This document shows positions 1 through 6,816 of a DNA stretch of 64,000 nucleotides, piece by piece. The DNA is from Saccharothrix obliqua (lineage in GTDB: Bacteria; Actinomycetota; Actinomycetes; Mycobacteriales; Pseudonocardiaceae), in NCBI RefSeq assembly GCF_019375475.1, contig NZ_JAHXGQ010000012.1:124001-188000 (forward strand), in the 5' to 3' direction. How positions within the stretch are numbered: position 1 is the stretch's first letter; each line of letters opens with the position of its first letter. A model generated the notes under the pieces. It saw nothing but the letters and a program-made list of their open reading frames with translations, ran no database searches and had not been told where the DNA came from. The position numbers and the translations under genes were made by a program.

Positions 1-36
1 GCGGGTCGCGGGCACGAGGTGGCGTTGTGGTCCTGA
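1..36 (+). CDS. possible 3' end of an upstream gene
   Basis: The first 12 codons in frame 1 are open and end with TGA at 34-36, overlapping the GTG start of the next gene. This would fit a translationally coupled upstream gene that is cut off by the window edge. Only 11 residues are visible, so nothing can be said about its product, and the reading frame itself is uncertain. Confidence 0.25.
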   Translation, partial: AGRGHEVALWS

Positions 37-1391
37 CCGATGCGACCCTGTCCACGCCGCTGCCCGCGACCGAGCGGCCCTGGGCGCCGGAGCTGCGGGA
101 CAGCGGGATGTTGTGGGAGATCGCCCGCGCCCTCGGCGGCGGCCCGTTCCACGTGATCCACCCGGAGACGTTCGCGGAGAACCTGGACGACCTGATCGGC
201 GCGCTCGCCGCCGAACGCACCCCCGGCCGGGTGTACTACGGCAAGAAGGCGAACAAGGCGTCGGCGTGGTTGCGCGAGTGCATCCGCCCCGGCGCCGGAG
301 TCGACGTGGCCAGCGTGCCGGAGCTGGCGCACGCCCTCGGCAACGGGCTGCGCGGCGAGGCGATCGGCGTGACGGGCGCGGCCAAGTCCGACGGCCTGCT
401 GTGGTTGTCGCTGCGCCACCGCTGCCTGATCGCGGTGGACGCCGCGGACGAACTGGAGCGCGTCGCCCGGCTGGCGGCCGAACTGGGCGAGACCGCGGAG
501 GTGTTGTTGCGCGTCCTGCCCCCGATGGCGACGACCAGCCGGTTCGGCTTCGCGCCCGACGACCTCGCCGCGGCCGTCCGCCGCTGCGCGGACCTCGGCG
601 GTTCCGTCGTGCTGCGTGGCTTCTCCTTCCACCTGGACGGGTACGACCCCGTGCCCCGCGCGCGGCTCGCGGCACACCTCGTCGACCTGTGCCGGGACGC
701 CCGCGCGCTCGGGCACCCCGCCACGAAGATCAGCATCGGCGGCGGTGTCGCCGTGGCCTACGTGGCGGAGGAGGACTGGCGGCGGTTCGAGGAAGGCCGG
801 CACGACGGGTGGTTCCACAGTGGACGGAACCCCGCCCGGACCTACCCGTACCACCAGGCGCCGACCGGCGCGGCGATGGTGACCGCCATCCTGCGGCACG
901 ACACCGGCGGCGTGCCGCTGGCGGACCGGCTGCGTGACGCCGGGGTGGAGCTGCTGCTCGAACCCGGCCGGGCGCTGGTCGACGGCGCCGGGTTCTCGGT
1001 CTTCCCGGTCCTGGGCCGCAAACCCAGCGGCGACCACCTGATCACCACCGTGGCGGGGCTCAGCATGAGCCTGTCCGAGCAGTGGAAGGGCAGCGAGTTC
1101 CTGCCCGACCCGGTCCTGGTGCGCGCGGGCGGGTCGCCGGAGGCCGGTGAGCCGGTGCGCACCGCGGTCGTCGGGTCCAGTTGCATGGAGTACGACGTGT
1201 TCACCTGGCGGACGGTGCGGCTGCCCGCCGAACCGCGGCCGGGCGACCTGCTCGTCTACCCCAACACCGCCGGCTACCAGATGGACAAGAACGAGAGCGG
1301 CTTCCACCAGCTGCCACTTCCCCCGAAGGTCGTGGTCGGCGACGGGAGCTGGCACGTCGACACCGACTACCCCGTCCAGGAGTTCCGATGA
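27..1391 (+). CDS. fold-type III PLP-dependent decarboxylase (DAP/ornithine decarboxylase-like, SbnH-like)
   Basis: This 454-residue protein has the alanine-racemase-fold barrel followed by the beta-sandwich domain of the diaminopimelate/ornithine decarboxylase family. The PLP lysine lies in YYGKKAN (K74), and the active-site cysteine of the C-terminal domain is seen in GSSCMEYD (C386). A glycine-rich phosphate-binding segment (KISIGGG) is present near residue 240. It should decarboxylate a basic or substituted amino acid in the cytoplasm. The next gene, an SbnA-like enzyme, overlaps it by four bases (ATGA). The pairing of this decarboxylase type with an SbnA homologue is known from diaminopropionate-containing siderophore pathways (SbnH/SbnA in staphyloferrin B), so a role in such a pathway is inferred. 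A primary LysA is less likely because of the partners. The GTG start at 27 overlaps a possible upstream gene. Confidence 0.8.
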   Translation: MVLTDATLSTPLPATERPWAPELRDSGMLWEIARALGGGPFHVIHPETFAENLDDLIGALAAERTPGRVYYGKKANKASAWLRECIRPGAGVDVASVPELAHALGNGLRGEAIGVTGAAKSDGLLWLSLRHRCLIAVDAADELERVARLAAELGETAEVLLRVLPPMATTSRFGFAPDDLAAAVRRCADLGGSVVLRGFSFHLDGYDPVPRARLAAHLVDLCRDARALGHPATKISIGGGVAVAYVAEEDWRRFEEGRHDGWFHSGRNPARTYPYHQAPTGAAMVTAILRHDTGGVPLADRLRDAGVELLLEPGRALVDGAGFSVFPVLGRKPSGDHLITTVAGLSMSLSEQWKGSEFLPDPVLVRAGGSPEAGEPVRTAVVGSSCMEYDVFTWRTVRLPAEPRPGDLLVYPNTAGYQMDKNESGFHQLPLPPKVVVGDGSWHVDTDYPVQEFR

Positions 1392-2440
1392 CCATCGTCC
1401 GGCGCGCCTCCGACCTGATCGGGGACACACCGCTGCTCGAACTCGCCCGCACCGGCACCGGCACCCGGTTGCTGCTCAAACTCGAACAGCTCAACCCCAC
1501 GGGCTCCTGCAAAGTGCGCATGGCCAAGCAGATGGTCGTCGAGGCGGAACGCGACGGCCGGCTGAAGCCGGGCGGCCACATCGTCGAGCCGACCTCCGGC
1601 AACACCGGTTGCGGGCTGGCGTTGTTCGCGCTGGAGCGCGGTTACCGGTTCACCGCGGTGGTGGACCGGCACGCGGCCCGCGAGAAGCTGCGGATGCTGT
1701 CGGCGATGGGCGCGGAGCTGGTGTTCGTCGACACCCCGTCGACCGGCGGTCCCAGCTCGGTGCGGCGGAGGGAGGTCGCCGCCCGGCTCGCCGCCGAACT
1801 GGGGGCCTACCACCCGGACCAGCACAACAACCCCGGCAACGCCAACGGCTACACCGACCTCGCGGCGGAGCTGCTGCGCCAGCTCGGCGCGGTCGACGTC
1901 CTCGTGGCCGCGATCGGCACCGGCGGCTCGCTGTGCGGCACGGTCCGGGAGTTGCGCGCGCGGGGTGCGCGGACGCTGTCGGTCGCGGTGGAGCCGATGG
2001 GTTCGATCATCTTCGGCGGTCGGCCCGGCGTCTACCACCAGACCGGCGCGGGCAGCCCGGAGGGCTTCCCCGTCGGGTCCAACGTGGACTACTCCCTGGT
2101 GGACCGGTCGCACCGGGTGTCCGACGGCGACGCGTTCGCCGGGGCCCGCGTCGTGGCACGCCGCACCGGCCTGCTCCTGGGCGGCACCACCGGCGGAGCG
2201 ATCCACGTGGCCCTGCGCCGCCTGCTGGAGCACCCGCCCGGGAGCACCGTCGTGGTCCTGGCCAACGACGCCGGGGAGAAGTACCTGGACTCGGTGTACG
2301 ACGACGACTGGCTGCGGGCGCGCGGGGTGCTCGACGAACTCGCCCACCGCCGCGTCGAGCGCTGGTTCACCACCTACGCGGCGTCGGTCCGCGTCGCCGC
2401 GCGCGAGGCGTGGCCGACGCCGGTGGCGGTGGGCGCGTGA
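1388..2440 (+). CDS. PLP-dependent cysteine-synthase-family enzyme (SbnA-like)
   Basis: A 350-residue fold-II PLP enzyme. IGDTPL opens the fold, the Schiff-base lysine is in PTGSCKVR (K42), the phosphate-binding TSGNTG loop follows at about residue 72, and a GTGGS loop lies near 178. The usual PGGSVKDR context of O-acetylserine sulfhydrylases is altered to TGSCKVR, and the substrate-loop region differs. This resembles SbnA-type enzymes, which join an activated serine to glutamate on the way to 2,3-diaminopropionate, more than plain CysK. The assignment to SbnA is an inference. The ATG start overlaps the decarboxylase stop, and its own stop overlaps the GTG of the MATE gene, so the three genes form one coupled operon. 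Confidence 0.72.
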   Translation: MTIVRRASDLIGDTPLLELARTGTGTRLLLKLEQLNPTGSCKVRMAKQMVVEAERDGRLKPGGHIVEPTSGNTGCGLALFALERGYRFTAVVDRHAAREKLRMLSAMGAELVFVDTPSTGGPSSVRRREVAARLAAELGAYHPDQHNNPGNANGYTDLAAELLRQLGAVDVLVAAIGTGGSLCGTVRELRARGARTLSVAVEPMGSIIFGGRPGVYHQTGAGSPEGFPVGSNVDYSLVDRSHRVSDGDAFAGARVVARRTGLLLGGTTGGAIHVALRRLLEHPPGSTVVVLANDAGEKYLDSVYDDDWLRARGVLDELAHRRVERWFTTYAASVRVAAREAWPTPVAVGA

Positions 2441-3852
2441 CGCAGGTCGCGACGGCGGCGCGGGACGGGTACCGCGCGCTCGTGGCGCTGGCCGCCCCGA
2501 TCGCGGGTATCCAGCTCGCGCAGGTCGCCCTCACTAGCGTCGACCTGGCCATGCTCGGCCTGCTGGGCGTGTCGGCGGTCGCGGCGGGCGGGCTGGCGAT
2601 CCTGCTCTACAACCAGATCCGCACCATGTGCGTGGGCATGGTCACCGGCACCGGCAACCTGGTCGCGGCGGCGGCCGGTGCGGCGGAGCGCCGCACCGGC
2701 ACCGACGAGCTGGACGACCGGGCGCGGGACGAGATCCGGTCGTTGCTGCGCTCCGCGTTGCTGGTCGCCACCGTGACGGCGGCGGTGGGCGCGGCCGTGC
2801 TCTGCGGCCTCGCCTCGGCCCTCCCGCTGCTGGGCCAGCAGCCCGAGGTGGTGTCGCTCGCCCGCGCGATGATGTTCGCGTTGGCGGGCGGGCTGTTCCC
2901 GATGGTGTGGCTGAACGTCCTGCGCCAGTTCGCGGTCGGGTTGCGCAGGCCCGGCTCGCTGCTGGCGGTGACGCTGGTGTCGATCGCGGTCAACGCGGGC
3001 TGCAACGCGGTGTTCATCTACGGCTGGCTCGGTCTGCCGCGGTTGGGCGTCGCGGGTGTCGGCCTGGCGACGACGGTGGTCCAGTTCTGCACGCTCGCCG
3101 CGTTCGCCTCGACCATCGCCCGGGATCCCCGGCTCAGCTCGATGGTGTCCCTGGCGGCGTGGCGGGCGGACCCGGCGGCGGTGCGGCGGATCGTCCGGCA
3201 CGGCACGCCGATCTGCTTCACGTACGGGTCGGAGGCGGCGCTCACGTCGATCGCGACCCTGCTGATGGGTGCGTTCGGGCCGGCGGTGCTGGCGGCGTCG
3301 AACGTGGCCAACCAGCTCGCGTACATCGTCTACCAGTGCAACATCGGTCTGTCGCAGGGTTCGTCGATCCTGGTGAGCCGCGCGGTCGGCCGGGGTGAGG
3401 TCGGTCTGGCGCCGGTGATCGCGCGGCGGGCGTTCACCCTGTCCTGGACGTTCATGGCGGTCGTGAGCCTGGCGTACGTGCTGGTGCCGGGTGCGGTGTT
3501 GTGGCCGTTCCTCCAGGACGAGGCGGACGGGGCGGTGCTCGCGACCGCGTCGGCGCTGCTGTTGTTCGCGGTGGCGCAGCAGTACAGCAAGGGGACGCAG
3601 AACATCATGGTCGGCCTGCTGCGCGGCCTCGGTGACACCGTGTCGGGCCTGCGGAGCACGCTCGTGGGGTACTGGGCGATCGGTGTGCCGAGCATGGTGT
3701 TGTGCGCGTACGTGTTCGACTGGCGCGGCAACGGCGTGTGGACCGGGTTGTGCGTCGGCTTCGCGGCGACCGCGGTCCTGCTCGCCCGCCGCTTCCGCGC
3801 CGGCACGTCAAGCGGTTCCACCCGCGGACCGGTGGGAAACTCCGGGGTATAA
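2437..3852 (+). CDS. MATE-family efflux transporter
   Basis: A 471-residue integral membrane protein with about 12 hydrophobic segments arranged as two similar halves, as in MATE (multidrug and toxin extrusion) transporters. A charged cytoplasmic loop (ERRTGTDELDDRARDE) follows the third helix. It probably exports a small product using a cation gradient. The start is GTG at 2437, fused to the previous stop as GTGA; a longer in-frame extension runs back through the SbnA-like gene and is not coding. Its position as the last gene of the decarboxylase/SbnA-like operon suggests it exports what those enzymes make. A strong stem-loop follows it. Confidence 0.85.
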   Translation: MTQVATAARDGYRALVALAAPIAGIQLAQVALTSVDLAMLGLLGVSAVAAGGLAILLYNQIRTMCVGMVTGTGNLVAAAAGAAERRTGTDELDDRARDEIRSLLRSALLVATVTAAVGAAVLCGLASALPLLGQQPEVVSLARAMMFALAGGLFPMVWLNVLRQFAVGLRRPGSLLAVTLVSIAVNAGCNAVFIYGWLGLPRLGVAGVGLATTVVQFCTLAAFASTIARDPRLSSMVSLAAWRADPAAVRRIVRHGTPICFTYGSEAALTSIATLLMGAFGPAVLAASNVANQLAYIVYQCNIGLSQGSSILVSRAVGRGEVGLAPVIARRAFTLSWTFMAVVSLAYVLVPGAVLWPFLQDEADGAVLATASALLLFAVAQQYSKGTQNIMVGLLRGLGDTVSGLRSTLVGYWAIGVPSMVLCAYVFDWRGNGVWTGLCVGFAATAVLLARRFRAGTSSGSTRGPVGNSGV

Positions 3853-3870
3853 CGCCCCCCCGCACCCGAG

Positions 3871-3898
3871 CCCGGTCGCCGGCTTCCCGGCGGCCGGG
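3871..3898. terminator. stem-loop between convergent genes
   Basis: CCCGGTCGCCGG and CCGGCGGCCGGG pair over 12 positions, with one G-T wobble, around a CTTC loop. The element lies 19 bases after the MATE stop and 25 bases before the end of the convergent small-protein gene. There is no U-tract, as is usual for actinomycete terminators. Confidence 0.6.
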
Positions 3899-3922
3899 CG
3901 TGCCGCGTTCACGCGGTGTGGG

Positions 3923-4261
3923 TCAGTCGCGGCCCATGTAGACCTTGGCCGTGGTGGCTCCGCGGGGCGACTGCGGAGAGGTGAAGTTCTTCACGTCGCC
4001 CTTCGGGCACGCACGGGGTGACCGCCAGCGGCCCAACTCTCGACGGCCCTGGTACCAACGGGTTTCGGTGAAGACGCACTTGCCGTCGGCCTTGGTGTCC
4101 TTGACCCATCCGGTGTTCTTGCCCGGCGTGCAGACCCGGCCGGCGGCCGAACCGTAGCTTTCGGAGTGGGACCAGGGCACGCAGGCCAGGGTGGTGCTGT
4201 CGGTGGAGACGATCTCCACCAGGTCCAGTCCCCCCGGGTGGGCCTGGACGGGTGCCGCCAC
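3923..4261 (-). CDS. small secreted cysteine-containing protein, unknown function
   Basis: This is a 112-residue reading frame with four cysteines (ACVPW, RVCTPG, KCVF, RACPKG) and many aromatic residues, and I do not recognise the family. Upstream of the GTG at 4261 the frame stays open for about 15 codons and reads VALAALLSAGGALSVAA, an excellent signal-peptide core ending near APVQA. That segment has no ATG, GTG or TTG before an in-frame TGA. The only ATG there (just after AAAGGA, near 4305) is one base out of frame. Either a single-base error hides the true start near 4305, or the gene has lost its start. The product is inferred to be secreted. Confidence 0.5.
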   Translation of the reverse strand: MAAPVQAHPGGLDLVEIVSTDSTTLACVPWSHSESYGSAAGRVCTPGKNTGWVKDTKADGKCVFTETRWYQGRRELGRWRSPRACPKGDVKNFTSPQSPRGATTAKVYMGRD

Positions 4262-4394
4262 CGACAGGGCGCCTCCCGCCGACAGGAGCGCGGCCAGTGC
4301 GACATTCCTTTGTCACGTGCCGCTGCCCCAACGACGACCTGGAGGACGCTTTACGGGCCGGGCAACCTCCGCACCGCTCGGACGTCCCGTCAAC

Positions 4395-5117
4395 ATGACT
4401 TCGGCTCGGGTGAACGACTACGACGACATCGCCGAGGGGTACGCGGCCGAGAACGAGACCAGCCTCGTGAACGCGTACTACGAACGGCCGGCGATGCTGG
4501 AACTCGCCGGGGACGTGGCCGGACGGCGGATCCTCGACGCCGGCTGCGGCTCGGGGCCCCTGTTCGCCGCGCTGCGTGATCGGGGTGCGGTGGTGACCGG
4601 CGTCGACGCGAGCGCCGGGATGCTGGAGCTGGCCCGGCGGCGGTTGGGCGCCGACGCGGACCTGCGGGTCGCCGACCTGGCCGAACCGTTGCCGTTCCCC
4701 GACAACGCGTTCGACGACGTCGTCGCCTCCCTGGTGCTGCACTACCTGCGGGACTGGGGGCCGACGCTGGCCGAGCTGCGTCGCGTGCTGGCACCCGGCG
4801 GGCGGCTCATCGTCTCGGTCGAGCACCCGTTCGTCATCACCATGATGCAACGCATGGCCGGGGAGAAGCCCGACTACTTCCAGACCCGCAACCGGGTCGA
4901 GGAGTGGACCATGGGCGGGCAGACCGCCCGGTTGAGCTTCTGGGACCGCCCGCTGCACGCGATGACCGACGCCTTCACCGCGGCCGGTTTCCACATCGAC
5001 GTCATCAGCGAGCCGCCGCCCGCACCCGGCGCCCGCGAGCTGTTCCCCGAGGAGTTCAAGGAGTTCGCGGGCACCAGTTTCCTGGCGTTCCTGTTCTTCG
5101 TCCTGCGGGTCGACTGA
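4395..5117 (+). CDS. SAM-dependent class I methyltransferase
   Basis: A 240-residue class I methyltransferase. Motif I is ILDAGCGSGP, followed by the acidic strand end GVDAS, DLAEPLPFPDNAFD (motif post II), and LRRVLAPGGRLIVSVEHP (motif III). It should transfer a methyl group from S-adenosylmethionine to a small molecule in the cytoplasm, and the acceptor cannot be predicted. The ATG at 4395 is chosen because it starts just before the conserved YDDIAEGY segment. A longer in-frame GTG start at 4191 would read through the divergent secreted-protein promoter. The gene stands alone and ends five bases before the convergent adenosine deaminase remnant. Confidence 0.82.
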   Translation: MTSARVNDYDDIAEGYAAENETSLVNAYYERPAMLELAGDVAGRRILDAGCGSGPLFAALRDRGAVVTGVDASAGMLELARRRLGADADLRVADLAEPLPFPDNAFDDVVASLVLHYLRDWGPTLAELRRVLAPGGRLIVSVEHPFVITMMQRMAGEKPDYFQTRNRVEEWTMGGQTARLSFWDRPLHAMTDAFTAAGFHIDVISEPPPAPGARELFPEEFKEFAGTSFLAFLFFVLRVD

Positions 5118-5122
5118 CCGGG

Positions 5123-6099
5123 TCAGCCGAGCCACGTGGTGATCGAGCCCAGCGCGGCGGCCTTCAGCTCGTCCGGTGCGCCGGAGCCGTTGACGGAGGC
5201 CGCCGCCACCGCCGCGAGTTGTTCGTCGCTCAACCCGAGCACGGAGCGGGCGATCTCGTACTCGTGGAGGAGGTCGGTGTCGAACAGCAGTGAGTCGTCG
5301 GTGTTGAGGGAGCAACGGACACCCGCGTCGAGCAACGTCGGCAGCGGGTTGGTCCCCACCGGGTGGTACACGCCGAGCAGGGCGTTGCTCGTCGGGCAGA
5401 TGTCGAGCGTCGTGCCGCGCGTTCCTCGACCAGAGCGGGGTCTTCGACGGCACGCACCCCGTGCATCACGCGGTCGGCACCGAGGACGCCGAGCGCGGCC
5501 CGGACCGACTCCGGGCCCGCCGGCTCGCCGGCGTGCGGGACCGACAGCAGACCGGCCTCACGCGCGATGGCGAACGGTCGCCCGAACCACGCCGCCGGCG
5601 CGGATGCCTCGTCACCGTCGAGTCCGAACCCGACAACGCCGTCGCCGGCGAACCCGGCGGCGGTGGTGGCCACGGTGAGCGCGTCGTCGACGCCGGCCCC
5701 GCGGTTGGCGGCGAGGACGAGCCCGAAGCCGACCTCACCGGCAGCGTCGCGACCCGCCTCCAGGACCGCGGTGACCGCGGCCCGGTAGTCACCCAGCCGA
5801 CCCCGGAACAGCCCCGGCCACACGGAGAGTTCGAGCCAGACCACACCGGCGGCCCTGGCGTCCTCGACGATCTCGCGGACGGCCCGCCGGACATCGGCCT
5901 CGTCGCGCAGGCAGGCCGCGGCGGCGGTGATCGTCGCCGTGAAGTGGGCGAACGAGCCGTACCCCGTGGGGCGCGGGATCTCCCGACCTTCCCGCCGGGC
6001 GATTTCCTCGACGGTCGAGCGGCGCAGCGAGCCGTCGAGGTGCAGGTGCAGGTGGGCCTTGGGCAGTTCCAGCAGCGAGCGCGTGCCGACCCCCGTCAC
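5123..6099 (-). pseudogene. add: adenosine deaminase, interrupted by a one-base frameshift
   Basis: From the GTG at 6099 (preceded by a strong AAGGAGG) one frame gives the N-terminal three quarters of an adenosine/adenine deaminase: the zinc-binding HLHLHLDGS, VPHAGE and MHGVRAVED. After VEER the frame degenerates. The next frame continues correctly with TLDICPTSNALLGVYHP and the metal-ligand segment LNTDDS to the stop at 5123. The break lies at about 5414-5417, where one G appears to be missing from a G run (a GCGGGC reading would restore VEERAGTTLDICP). All catalytic motifs are otherwise intact over roughly 325 residues. So this is either a very recent pseudogene or a sequence error. An intact enzyme would deaminate adenosine to inosine in purine salvage. 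Confidence 0.85.
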
Positions 6100-6195
6100 G
6101 TGGTCCTCCTTCCCTTGTCATGGATCTTCAAGCTCAAGCCACCTCAGGGTCGTTCCCGGATCCGCGGTGGCTCCTCGTGGGGCGATGATCGGGCT

Positions 6196-6690
6196 GTGGG
6201 GTCGTTACGTGAAACCGTGGTGCGTCCGGGCCGTTGGACCAAGGTGCTGCTCGTCGTGACCGGGTGGGCGTCGGTGGTGTTCGCGGTCGGGACGGCCGTG
6301 CACGCGTTCGTCGTCGTGGACGAGCAGACGCTGACGCGGATGATGGTCCTGGCCGGGGCCGATCCCGGGCAGGCGCCGGGGTTCCTGGTGGGGTTCCGCG
6401 TGGTCGGGTGCCTGTACGTGGTGGGCAACGCGCTGGGCGTGCTCGCGCTGCGCGGGCCGAGCCGGTGGCTGTTCTGGGTCGTGCTGGCGGTCAACGCCAC
6501 CCAGGCGGCGGGTGTGAAACTGGTGCCGCCGGAGGTCTTCACCGCGGCTCGGGAGCGGTTCGGTGTCGTCGGGGTGTTGCCGTCGCTGGTCACCGACGTC
6601 GGCGCGCTGGTCCTGGTCGTCGTGCTCGTCACCGCGTCGGCGGTCACCCGGGCGACCTGGGGCCAGGTCCGCGTGCTCGACCCGGGGTAG
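6196..6690 (+). CDS. small four-helix membrane protein, unknown function
   Basis: A 164-residue protein with four hydrophobic segments (about residues 12-35, 58-75, 80-98 and 130-150) separated by short basic or acidic loops. No catalytic motif is visible and I do not recognise a named family. It resembles DoxX-like or other small actinobacterial membrane proteins in size and layout, but that is not an assignment. The GTG at 6196 is taken as start; GTG codons slightly downstream (near 6217-6220) are alternatives. It is transcribed divergently from the adenosine deaminase remnant and converges with the AfsR-like regulator. Confidence 0.6.
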   Translation: MGSLRETVVRPGRWTKVLLVVTGWASVVFAVGTAVHAFVVVDEQTLTRMMVLAGADPGQAPGFLVGFRVVGCLYVVGNALGVLALRGPSRWLFWVVLAVNATQAAGVKLVPPEVFTAARERFGVVGVLPSLVTDVGALVLVVVLVTASAVTRATWGQVRVLDPG

Positions 6691-6816
6691 CCGTCCACCA
6701 CCGAACCGACGACGCTCACCGCTGCCCTCGCTTGGTCCTTGAGCCGGCAGGCGCTCGGGACGACGAGCGGCTGACGACTCCGTCCACAGTGTCCGGTGGT
6801 CCGCACCGGGAACGGC

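Noticed and set aside
1147-2436. Long N-terminal extension of the MATE gene
   Set aside because: It overlaps the SbnA-like gene in another frame and is not protein-like; the GTGA start at 2437 fits.
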